Shown here: in pieces, positions 8,712 to 17,507 of the stretch
Numbering within the stretch: the stretch's first letter is position 1
Layout: every line of letters starts with the position of its first letter
Made by a program: the position numbers and the translations under genes
Notes under the pieces: model-generated
Seen by the model: only the letters and a program-made list of their open reading frames with translations
What the model was told of the DNA's origin: nothing
Databases searched by the model: none
Assembly: GCA_022702545.1 (NCBI GenBank)
Contig: JAHRBC010000007.1
Location: 1,302,001-1,366,000, forward strand
Direction: 5' to 3'
DNA length: 64,000 nucleotides
Source: Phycomyces nitens
Lineage: Eukaryota > Mucoromycota > Mucoromycetes > Mucorales > Phycomycetaceae

Positions 8712-10567
8712 GTGGGCGCCTACAACTGTTTCGCAACGCATGGACCAAACTGACAAACGAACAATGGGTTCGAACTACCGTCGAAAATGGATATACCATC
8801 CCTTTCACTCATCTGCCTCCCATCTCCTCGTCCGGTCATTCGACGAATCACAACCGCATGTACAGCGATGTGATAGAGAAGGAGATTATGTCGCTCCTCT
8901 GCAAGAAAGCGATAGAAGAGGTACACGGCCCAGGGTTTCGTTCGCGAATCTTCACGATTCCCAAGAAGACGGGGGACCTTCGACCCGTCCTCAACTTGCG
9001 TCCTCTCAACCAGTTCATTCCCAAACAGTCATTCAAGATGGAGTCCATCAAGAACGTCTGCCAACTGATCCAACGTGGCGACTACCTCACCAGCGTAGAC
9101 CTGCAAGACGCTTTTCTGCACATCCTGATTGCCAAGGCATCTCGCAAGTATCTTCAGTTCTCCTGGAAAGGTCACACATACCAGTTCCGCGTTTTGCCGT
9201 TTGGCCTGTCCTTGTCACCTTTGGTATTTACCAAGATAGTTCGCCCAGTCCTTCGGTGGGCACGACGACAGGGAATACGTTTATCGGCTTACCTCGACGA
9301 CTTGATTGTGATTGCCAAATCACCCGAACTGTCCTCACAGCATACGCAGAGAGTAGTGAACAAACTACAGTCCCTAGGTTTTCTGATCAAAGCAACCAAA
9401 TCTCACTTGACTCCTTCCACCTCAATAGAGCACCTCGGCTTTGTCATCAACAGCGAGAATATGACGCTCATCATTCCTCGCTCCAAGTTGAGAGATATCA
9501 GGAGAGAAGCCTCTCGCCTTCTCCACCATCCGACAGTCACTTTGAGACAGCTTTCCTCGTTCATAGGCAAGGCCCAAGCGACTACTCTGGCAGTCCTCCC
9601 AGCTCGCCTGCAGACACGCCAACTAATCTCTATTCGCAACCAAGCCTTGCACCAAGGTTTGTGGTGGACAGACAAGGTCCAACTCTCCCTCTTGGCTTGG
9701 CAAGAACTCCAGTGGTGGATCGACCAACTGAAGGCATGGAATGGACACTCGTTCCTCCCCGAGGTACCTCAAGTCGAAGTCTACACCGACGCCTCGGAAA
9801 CCGGCTGGGGCATTGTGTTCGACAAAACCGTCATGTCTGGAACCTGGACCACCGCCCAACAAACAGAGCACATCAACTACCTCGAATTGCTCACCATTGC
9901 GTTTGCCACCCAACTCCCATCCCTCCAAGGGAAGGCCCTGCGCATTTATTGCGACAATATGACTACGATTGCATATGTCAATCACTTTGGTGGCACCAAG
10001 TCCGAGAAACTAATGACACTAGCAACGGACATGTGGAAGCAATGCCTTGCCACTGGCACTCGAGTCCGCCTGGCGTACATTCCCTCGCCATTGAACCCTG
10101 CCGACCCTCCTTCCCGCAGCTTAATCCATCAGCTGGAGTGGAGTATATGTCCAACCTTCTTCCAACAATTGGACTATCTGTGGGGCCCGCACCACATCGA
10201 CTGCTTCGCCTCTCACCTGAATTCCCAACTGCCGCAATACATGACTTGGAAATGGGATCCCCAAGCCTTTGCAATGGACGCACTGTCCGTGAAATGGACG
10301 ACTTGGCCACGTCTATACCTTTGTCCGCCATGGAACTTGCTTCCCCGAGTTCTCCAGAAACTCCAGCAAGAGAGGGTTTCCGCCACGCTGATAACACCAA
10401 ACTGGTCAAGTGCCCTCTGGTACCCTCTCCTGATCCAATTGTCTTCCCGTCCACCGATCCCTATCCCACGACATCTAGTCCTCCCAGCACCAGGCAGCGC
10501 AGGCAACGTTCTCCTAAAGAATCCTCTATGGAGTATGCTTGCGTGGGACATCAACAACGCCGTCTAG
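8708..10567 (+). CDS. DIRS-c RT / RNase H / methyltransferase-like pol
   Basis: Continuous frame of about 620 codons. It begins as VGGRLQLFRNAW overlapping the gag stop, which is earlier than the first internal ATG at 8858. Reverse transcriptase has FGLSLSP followed by YLDDLI (about 9290). RNase H shows YTDASETGWG, NYLELL and YCDNMTT. The tail has DCFA...CPPWNLL like the methyltransferase-like module of DIRS pol. No frame break was seen, but the element lacks a recombinase and its gag is broken, so this is a preserved fragment. A longer overlapping frame (7867-10,629) is a shadow. Confidence 0.88.
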   Translation, partial: VGGRLQLFRNAWTKLTNEQWVRTTVENGYTIPFTHLPPISSSGHSTNHNRMYSDVIEKEIMSLLCKKAIEEVHGPGFRSRIFTIPKKTGDLRPVLNLRPLNQFIPKQSFKMESIKNVCQLIQRGDYLTSVDLQDAFLHILIAKASRKYLQFSWKGHTYQFRVLPFGLSLSPLVFTKIVRPVLRWARRQGIRLSAYLDDLIVIAKSPELSSQHTQRVVNKLQSLGFLIKATKSHLTPSTSIEHLGFVINSENMTLIIPRSKLRDIRREASRLLHHPTVTLRQLSSFIGKAQATTLAVLPARLQTRQLISIRNQALHQGLWWTDKVQLSLLAWQELQWWIDQLKAWNGHSFLPEVPQVEVYTDASETGWGIVFDKTVMSGTWTTAQQTEHINYLELLTIAFATQLPSLQGKALRIYCDNMTTIAYVNHFGGTKSEKLMTLATDMWKQCLATGTRVRLAYIPSPLNPADPPSRSLIHQLEWSICPTFFQQLDYLWGPHHIDCFASHLNSQLPQYMTWKWDPQAFAMDALSVKWTTWPRLYLCPPWNLLPRVLQKLQQERVSATLITPNWSSALWYPLLIQLSSRPPIPIPRHLVLPAPGSAGNVLLKNPLWSMLAWDINNAV

Positions 10568-10682
10568 CCGTTTTTGATACTACCGCTTGTCACGACAAAC
10601 CGTCCGTAAAATTTCGGTCATTACTTTGACTTCTTCGTGCGGTTATCTGGACACACAGCCAGAGTCTCTGGCGAACGAAGAA

Positions 10683-10957
10683 TAATGGTAATGTTGGCCG
10701 AGACCAAAGGCCGATGGCCTATACCTATTATTCGAGGAGACAGAGACTCTGGCTGTCCCCTCCCTCCCTTTTCCCAATTATTATATATATACCAATCACT
10801 CATCGATGATACAGACTAAAAGAATAGCAATAGCAACATTTTATTTTTGAATTTTCGTCCCAATAAAGAATTGATGGTAACACAGCCAGAGTCTCTGTCT
10901 CCTCGAATAATAGGTATAGGCCATCGGCCTTTGGCCTCGGCCAACATTACCATACAA
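10683..10957. repeat. Inverted pair of a ~74-bp repeat unit
   Basis: 10,683-10,756 and about 10,884-10,957 are near-perfect reverse complements (one mismatch seen, GGTCTC versus GGCCTC), separated by about 127 nt. Each arm contains a purine-rich GTTGGCCGAG..CCAAAGGCCGAT core. A third, more diverged copy of the core lies at about 16,797-16,838. It could be a small foldback transposon or the ends of one; no coding sequence is inside. Confidence 0.75.
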
Positions 10958-11128
10958 TACCGACACGAGCCCGCCTCCACTATATAATGCCGAATACAGT
11001 TCCCTCTCCATCCTGTCCACTTTGCGCTGCCCCTATTGAAGATCAACTTCATTTCTTCTTCGGGTGCTCCCAAAAACGTGAGGTGTGGACAAACATCCTC
11101 TCTCGACACCTGCCCACATGGACCGTAC
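10957..11128 (+). mobile_element. LINE-b 3' end, first piece
   Basis: The plus-strand frame contains CPLC...EDQLHFFFGC, the CxxC-Hx4C zinc-finger-like motif at the end of LINE reverse transcriptases. It is truncated upstream at the inverted repeat unit. At 11,128 it is cut by the CACTACG-ended element; the protein resumes at 13,924 with a segment (EIWRAHWGFIFDETPF) that aligns with EAHFQHIFHDVPF of LINE-a. Confidence 0.82.
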
Positions 11129-11886
11129 CACTACGAAAAAAAAGGGCCCGGTTCTGGGCCTGGTTTACTGTAAACCGGGCCCATTATACAAATTACATTT
11201 ATGGAATATTAAATATCTCCACTTTATTAGAGATGTACAGTGATTTCTTAATACACCGATAACATATCCTGGATTTTATATAACATTCTCTATTGGTTCT
11301 AATTTATGTAGTCTTTGGTTATTTAACATTTTTGATTGGACATTATAGATTTAATTTGGCTATACTATTACACTCCATTGGTTCTTATTTTTTATATTAT
11401 AGCTCATTCATATGTTTATTGGATAAAAAATATTTATTTTATAGAAATTTTTATATAAATATATATTTATATTTATATTTGATAGTAATAGTAATAATAG
11501 ACTATCATATTCTTATCAGTTAATAACTTACCAGTTCATGATGTATTCTGTATCTATCTTGCTAAAGATTCCCAAGGATCTTGGGATCTAGTAAGGTCGG
11601 TCCCTTGTTCTTTAAGAAGAAGAAGTTAGTATCTGGTACAAGCTCCATGTTTATCTCTTTTAGATATGGATCTCCAACTAGGTGAAGGTCCAAGAATCCG
11701 AACAGAAGAGAGATTATAGCCAGTTTGCCACATCAATTTTTTAAAAGTATGGAATATAGACTTGTCTTTCTGAATTATCTTAATCTCAAGATTATTGCTC
11801 ATCATGTTAGTAATATGTGCCCAAGTTATACGAGAGATGTTATACACTAGTCTTGGTATTAGGACATTGGAATACTATTACTTTAT

Positions 11887-12739
11887 GGTGCTCTCCACCA
11901 CCTCTCCGTCAGTCGGCGAAAAAGGAAGGTACAAATCTATTGATGAATTTAGTAATTAAATTGTTTATTATGGTAGCTAAAATACTAAATGCAGTAGGCC
12001 TTTTCCAAAACGAGAATCCTCATGCTTTAAGCATTGGAAATATAAAATGGTTAGACTCATTAAACGGCCATTAAAAATGACCTAATACCCAATAAAAAGA
12101 CCTCTATATCCTAAATAATATTACTAAACTAATATGTTACATTGCTCACTTTCACAGCCATTATTCTTGTTTTTGCTTAATAACTTTGGGCCTATTAAGT
12201 AGTTATGTTAGTAAATATTAAAATAAATCATCTAAATGCTAAAATACCCTTCTTATTCTTTATGCTTATACTGTGTTTCGATGATTTTGAATATTAATCA
12301 ATAATATTGTCAAATACATCTTGAACTTCCATATTTTTATAATTTAAGTAGAAGGTATGAGTTTTATAGTTGTTGGGATTTATTTTTTATTTAAAGTATT
12401 GTTGAATAAAGGAATAATAAGATGGAAGAAGAAAGTAATTATGAATACATTCACAGTAAAAATAATGGCTGTGAAAGTGAGCAATGTAACATATTAGTTT
12501 AGTAATATTATTTAGGATATAGAGGTCTTTTTATTGGGTATTAGGTCATTTTTAATGGCCGTTGAATGAGTCTAACCATTTTATATTTCCAATGCTTAAA
12601 GCATGAGGATTCTCGTTTTGGAAAAGGCCTACTGCATTTAGTATTTTAGCTACCATAATGAACAATTTAATTACTAAATTCATCAATAGATTTGTACCTT
12701 CCTTTTTCGCCGACTGACGGAGAGGTGGTGGAGAGCACC
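11887..12739. mobile_element. 853-bp element with 279-bp inverted arms
   Basis: 11,887-12,165 and 12,461-12,739 are reverse complements over 279 nt with only a few mismatches by eye (for example AAACGGCC versus GGCCGTTG). They flank a 295-nt AT-rich spacer with no reading frame. The ends begin GGTGCTCTCC. It would form a very strong hairpin. It lies wholly inside the CACTACG-ended element. It is probably a foldback or MITE-like transposon; target duplication not resolved. Confidence 0.85.
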
Positions 12740-12760
12740 ATTAAAATTAGTTAAAGGTAT

Positions 12761-13318
12761 TAGAGACATTTGGGGATTAAACCCAGATAGCGTCAACTAC
12801 TATAAAAGGAAATTTGCGCTGAATGTTACATGAAAAGAGCGACAATTCGAGCAGATTTCATCGCTAATAGCGACAGTACAGGCGTTATTCTGCTTTTTAA
12901 AATAAACCAATCAGATATGTTATAGTCTGGCTTGTATATCGCCGAATATAATGCAAGTTTGAAAGTTTGCTCATTAAGTGGTGTATCGTCTTCCATAACA
13001 TGTTGATTCTCATTATTAAAGACTCTGGTATTACCAAAGATGTTACCAAGACGTTCTACATTAAATTGGTAGAGATTTTTGCAAAATTTGTTTCCATATC
13101 CTGACATTTTTGTATATGTATAAAACGCAAAAGAGGAAGAACTATAATCTCAGAATGTATTTTTAAATTACAGTCATTATATTATCAAATTACATTGCCT
13201 AAAAAATTTCTTAAAACGGATAGCGATTGAAAGTTATGACGACGTCTCATATTTCTAAAATAAGGATTGCGATAAATCTGAAATTTGGGTGTCTGGGTTT
13301 AATCCCCAAATGTCTCTA
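12761..13318. mobile_element. 558-bp DNA element with 27-bp terminal inverted repeats
   Basis: Left end 12,761-12,787 (TAGAGACATTTGGGGATTAA...) is the perfect reverse complement of 13,292-13,318. Flanking TA/TTA is compatible with a TA-type target. It holds a 93-codon minus-strand frame (12,826-13,107) that I do not recognise. A second copy at 2746-7782 was split by LINE and DIRS insertions; this copy shows the empty site. Confidence 0.85.
12826..13107 (-). CDS. Unrecognised 93-codon frame inside the 558-bp element
   Basis: The product is soluble-looking, with an aromatic-rich centre and no catalytic motif I recognise. It fills about half the element and ends before the left terminal repeat. 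It could be the remnant of a transposase or of a captured gene. The interrupted copy at 2746 keeps only its extreme start. Low confidence that it is expressed. Confidence 0.3.
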   Translation of the reverse strand: MSGYGNKFCKNLYQFNVERLGNIFGNTRVFNNENQHVMEDDTPLNEQTFKLALYSAIYKPDYNISDWFILKSRITPVLSLLAMKSARIVALFM

Positions 13319-13923
13319 TTATTATTTTATTAGTTACTTACATTAGAATGGATAACAATATTACCCTTTGAGCATATGATCTGGTTTTAATCAAGCGAAT
13401 GCTTCGAATCTCTAGTTGCATGTCTTGACCCTTTTGTAAATTGCAGTGTCTCTTGAATATTCTGGAGCAACTAGATGGCTGAATTATCTGTGATGTTCAT
13501 AGTAAAAGATTAATAATTAGAGATGTGGGTTTGTTGTGAAGAAGGAAAAATTTTCTCGGACTTGTGATTATTTTCATAAGTGTACACTAAATCTATGGGT
13601 ATTTACAATTGGTTGGATTCATCCAATCATATTCATGGTTAGCCTTTTCAGCAGCTTGGAAATTGCTTGTGTAGAGATTTATCGAGCGATATTTTATGTA
13701 TTCTTGTCTTTCACCCAACTGACTTTTAATAATTCTCAATTACAATCTATATTTTCCAAAAATGTAATATCTGTATTTAAAATATCGTTTTTCTCTCCTC
13801 TGAGTTTATATTTTGGGATTTAACTTGCTTTTTGTTTCAATTCCAAAAAATCATCAAGTTTTGGCTATTATAGACCCAAAATAAATCTCCGATTTCAAAA
13901 AACCGGACCTTTTTTTCGTAGTG

Positions 13924-14300
13924 CGTTGGTGGGGCGCTGGCCTGTTTAAGTCAGTGTATTCTCCCTGCACAAGATCAACATCAACACCTACGCTTGCTTG
14001 TGGTGGCAATCACGGCACAAGAGATCTGGCGTGCCCATTGGGGTTTCATTTTCGATGAAACACCATTTCGGTCTGAAGTAGTAGCTAACAAGGCGTAGCA
14101 GTACTATTGAGTTTTTCTTAGCACTATCACATAAAAGTATTATAGCTCCCTTTCCTTTTTTGTCTAGATCGCCTCTTATTTCGTTTTCGTTTCTCTCTGT
14201 CTTTTCCAATCTCTTTCTGGCCACATGCCCCCTTTTTTATTTGCCTGAGCGCTCTCGCCGGCAATCCTAATAAATGTCTGAAATAATACAAAAAAAAAAT
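13924..14300 (+). mobile_element. LINE-b 3' end, second piece
   Basis: Continues the LINE-b frame, with EIWRAHWGF near 14,024-14,050 and a stop TAG at 14,096-14,098. An untranslated tail ends in an A-rich run near 14,290-14,299, plausibly the old poly-A tail. Its likeness to the LINE-a C-terminus shows that the two pieces around the 2.8-kb insertion belong together. Confidence 0.78.
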
Positions 14301-14307
14301 CTAATAG

Positions 14308-14743
14308 TAGAGGGTTTGGTACATTATCAAGATATCCTCCTACCTAAAAAAGGAAGCCATGGTCTTTGGATTGTTTCAAATTATTTTCAAAAAAAATGCG
14401 ATTTTTTGTGAAAAATAGCGATTGTATATTTGAAAATACATCTTCTTGCTGACTGTTTTGTCAGTTCTGGTGGCTTCTTTTGGTAAAATAACAGTATAGG
14501 GTATATTTAAGAGATGTATTAACAAGGAATATATAATTATTATTTCCAAAAGCCTTTATATACTCTTATACTGTTATAAACTTATATCAATTGATATTTT
14601 GCTTATGGAATCAAAAAATCGATATTCTGGATCATCCCAAAAAGGCAAGTTTCACTTTATTGCTACACAAATATCCTATTAAGATAGTGCTTTTTTGCCT
14701 AGTCAAACTTGAATGATTTTTTGATTGTTTACCAAACCCTCTA
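14308..14743. mobile_element. 436-bp MITE-like element
   Basis: The ends TAGAGGGTTTGGTA (14,308 on) and TACCAAACCCTCTA (to 14,743) are perfect 14-nt inverted repeats, each starting or ending with TA, as left by Tc1/mariner-type insertion. The interior is AT-rich with no reading frame. It lies directly after the A-rich end of LINE-b. Confidence 0.7.
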
Positions 14744-14841
14744 GTAATACAAAAAAAACCTTACGTTCCTGGTGCCCACAATGATTAATTTTATCCAACA
14801 ATTCCTCTGTGTCTATATAAATACAACTCATCTTGACCATC

Positions 14842-14886
14842 ATGAATTATTTTATCCCAACTCCTCTCTTAAATGCTTCCGACTAA
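14842..14886 (+). promoter_or_regulatory. Upstream reading frame overlapping the zinc-finger start
   Basis: An ATG 31 nt before the main start opens a 14-codon frame that stops at 14,884-14,886, past the main ATG at 14,873 and in another frame. If the transcript starts near the TATATAAATA at 14,815-14,824 the leader is very short and this frame may be skipped. If it is read, it would lower translation. Confidence 0.4.
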
Positions 14887-15831
14887 CTACTATCCTAATC
14901 TAACTCTACGCTATGAAAACACAATCCCAAGTCTTGATCCCAGCCAGTTTACCAGTTTCTTGGAAACAATATACAATCGAAGAGCTGCCGTAATTGTCTT
15001 TTTTCCATCAGAGATACAAATGATTCTGGACTATATCAATGTCTTTGAGGCAATGTTTGTTATTGCAAGCTCACTAAGCCAGGCCAGAAATCAAGAATGG
15101 AATACCAAAGATAATCTGTGGCATCTTTTAGGTAATGTTAACGTTAAATCTAGTGCTTTGACGTCTAACACTTTCTTGTTCATACAGCCATTGGTTTTAT
15201 TACTGCAATTGACTCCAATATGTCGGATATCGGACAGTCTTTGTGGCCCTCGATGGCAGGACACTCTCGTTATTACCTTACAGTTGATCAATGGAATGCC
15301 TTTTTATGTGACATCTACGTCTGTGGCAATTACTATCAGTGCCAAGAAAACTATAGCCTCTACAGCCAGTCTATTTGCACACTTGCGCTCTCAAGCTCAT
15401 ATACTCCAAATAGCCCATGTGTATCCATGATGTCTTGTCCAGGTCAATCTAGCAATGGTATGCCCTGGGACAACTCTTATATATATATATATATCTTTAC
15501 TTGATCATCTAATCTCTTAATTTATAAAGATTCACAATCATCAGTCCAAGAGCAACAAGCAGAACTTACTGTCATACATCATACCTTTGATGACTATGGA
15601 GTGGGGCATAGCTCGCCAATACGCAAAAGACATAGTTCCATTGATCATATATTCCATTGCCAAGAGTGTAATTATGGGACAAGCGCCAAGAATAATTTCA
15701 AGCGACATCTTCGTGTCCACACACGCAATCCATATCTCTATATGTGTAGTATATGTGCAAAAGGATTTGGATCTAAATACAATTTAAAGAGACATTTTAG
15801 AAAGTGTCATGGCAATATTCCACATTTTTGA
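14873..15831 (+). CDS. C2H2 zinc-finger protein, 276 aa, three exons
   Basis: Exons 14,873-15,131, 15,188-15,457 and 15,530-15,831, with GT-AG introns of 56 and 72 nt and the frame kept throughout (831 nt). The C-terminal fifty residues hold two adjacent fingers: FHCQECNYGTSAKNNFKRHLRVH and a second with CSICAKGFGSKYNLKRH ending in a Cys-His pair (RKCH). The first is a normal C2-H2, so a sequence-specific DNA-binding nuclear role is likely. The N-terminal 220 residues have no domain I recognise but include a Cys/Tyr-rich segment (CDIYVCGNYYQC). A TATA-like TATATAAATA lies about 55 nt upstream. It borders the transposon block, but the frame is clean. The target genes are unknown. Confidence 0.85.
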
Positions 15832-16349
15832 TACCCAAATGTTTTCCAATAAAGACAAACTTGTTTTATTAAAAGTATACATGTTTGATAATTATTAAAG
15901 TGTATAAAATGAACTTACTAAACAATAAATTACAATGACATGGTCAAAATTCCTTTGAATAAGAATTAATACAAACTCTTATGTTATATACATTACCAAT
16001 ATATATATGTGTGTGTGTGTTTTAATATTGTACAAGATCTAATAGAAAGTTGCTTTTATCAAACAGAAAAAATAAAACCGTCAAACCAGCTATAGAAACC
16101 AGCGTAAATATTTCATTTTTATTTGTATGTGAGTTATATGGTTTGTTAGTATCTTGTAAGAGAAATAATGATATGGTGAGTGTTATTTATCAGAAAGAAT
16201 ATTACAGATGTTTAGAAACTCTGAAAAAAAATAAAGAGAATATACACCTTATCTTTAACTAATATCTTTTCATCTATTCACTATAGACTCGAGACTTTAT
16301 ATTCCAATAGCCAATAGTGTATATATTATGAAAATAAAAAGAAACCATC
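15832..16349. other. AT-rich spacer
   Basis: Holds an AATAAA-like signal soon after the zinc-finger stop, a short TATATG/GTGTGT tract near 16,000-16,020 and no supportable gene. Confidence 0.6.
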
Positions 16350-16640
16350 TTTAATATCGGGTGTTTCCACAATGAGCAGCAATTACAGCCTTAATTCAAT
16401 CAAGCACACTTGTAAGTCTTGCACTGAATTCAGGATCCATTTCCTCCCACTCCTTGGAAATACGGGCCTTGAGACCTTTAGTATTGTTAAGCTATGTCTT
16501 TTTCTCTGAACCACAGTCTATTATGGCTTTCCAGACACCCTCAATTAGGTTCAAATCAGGAATGCCGATTCTTTTGTATTAACAAAAAAGGAAGTCACCC
16601 GGATGCCAACTTGTCAAAGCATTTTGCTCTGCCAATTTTT
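16350..16640 (-). pseudogene. Tc1/mariner transposase remnant (C-terminal part)
   Basis: On the minus strand the segment from about 16,570 to 16,400 reads PDLNLIEGVWKAI, then an in-frame stop, then a lysine/glutamate-rich stretch and AAHCGNTRY. This is the conserved SPDLNPIE-W block at the end of the Tc1/mariner DDE domain. Stops and frame breaks show decay. Terminal inverted repeats were not found. Confidence 0.75.
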
Positions 16641-17507
16641 ATGCCCTGTTGTGTAGCACCCAGTATGGCAGGGTGACCGATCATTCATGAATGGTCACAC
16701 GTGCCAGTTTTGGTTCTGCTTTCTTTTTTGGTCGTTAAATTTATTCTAATTCCACAGTCATGAGACGGTGTGGAAAGAAGGAACAGTAGATGATCGGCAC
16801 TGTTGGCTGAGGCCAAAGGCTGATTACCTATACCTTTTAAGTACCTTACGTGCAGTATAGTGACACGTAGGGTACTTGAGTTGGGCAAAGTAACTAGTTA
16901 CGGGACTATTATAAAAAATGAAGCTCAGGTTATCTAGGGATTATAGCCAACTTACTAGCTAACAATGACTGTTATTTCAATTGGAGGCATGGTAATAAGG
17001 GACAATAAAATACTATTAAGATGCGTTCTCAAGACAATAGAGCTGCACTCAGTAAGGGTTGGAATGTGTCAAATAATATTTATGACTAGGCGTATGGGGA
17101 TGAGAATCAGCTGTCAAAATATAAGAAATAGGAAAAGTGTTTTTAACGTGGTAAAAAGAGATACTTTCTTCTTCTTCCCAAAACTTCCTCTGTTATGGCC
17201 TCCTCTGCATTTTCACTCCTTCCCACTCCGCTCTACTTCACCTGACCTTTACTTTAGAGGTGGTAGCCACAAATCACCACGCACACCGCACTAGTGTGCA
17301 AACTTGTGTGTCATTTGCGCAAATTCTAATGAAACAACCAGTATATACAGTGGCTCCAGTGCAGCTGAACAGTCTCAAAGTGCTCACTGTCTATTTTCTA
17401 TTTTATCATTTTTACTGTTTTATGACTCTAAAACACAACACGTATATTAAAAAAGATGTGCATTTATGTGTGTGTATATAAGAAGCAAAGATAAATATAA
17501 TTGGAGA
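16641..17507. repeat. Spacer with a diverged copy of the 74-bp repeat core and a hairpin
   Basis: About 16,797-16,838 resembles the GTTGGCCGAG-CCAAAGGCCGAT unit found inverted at 10,683-10,957. Next to it, 16,838-16,876 forms a hairpin with arms AAGTACCTTACGTG and CACGTAGGGTACTT. A segment near 17,340 (TACAGTGGCTCC) looks like a Tc1/mariner end but no partner was found. No gene is seen. Confidence 0.45.

Larger units (their letters stand above)
7787..10630 (+). mobile_element. DIRS-c retrotransposon, truncated at both ends
   Basis: Gag-like and pol frames of a third DIRS element, clearly diverged from DIRS-b. It abuts the end of the interrupted small DNA element at 7782. No left inverted terminal repeat fits in the short leader, and no tyrosine recombinase, internal complementary region or right repeat follows pol. 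Both outer parts are lost, and other repeat sequence begins near 10,650. Confidence 0.85.
11129..13923. mobile_element. 2.8-kb non-autonomous DNA element with CACTACG ends
   Basis: The left end CACTACG plus A8 and GGGCCCGGT (11,129 on) is matched by the reverse complement of the right end (to 13,923), an imperfect inverted repeat of about 22-24 bp. CACTA-type superfamilies have ends of this kind. The element interrupts LINE-b precisely, but a clear 2-3-bp target duplication is not evident. A palindrome of GGGCCTGGTTT and AAACCGGGCCC follows the left end. No transposase frame is seen. Two further inverted-repeat elements sit inside. Confidence 0.7.

Noticed and set aside
7867..10629. 920-codon open frame across DIRS-c
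   Set aside because: It lies in a different frame from the RT and RNase H motifs and has the biased composition of an overlap shadow; the true pol is 8708-10,567.
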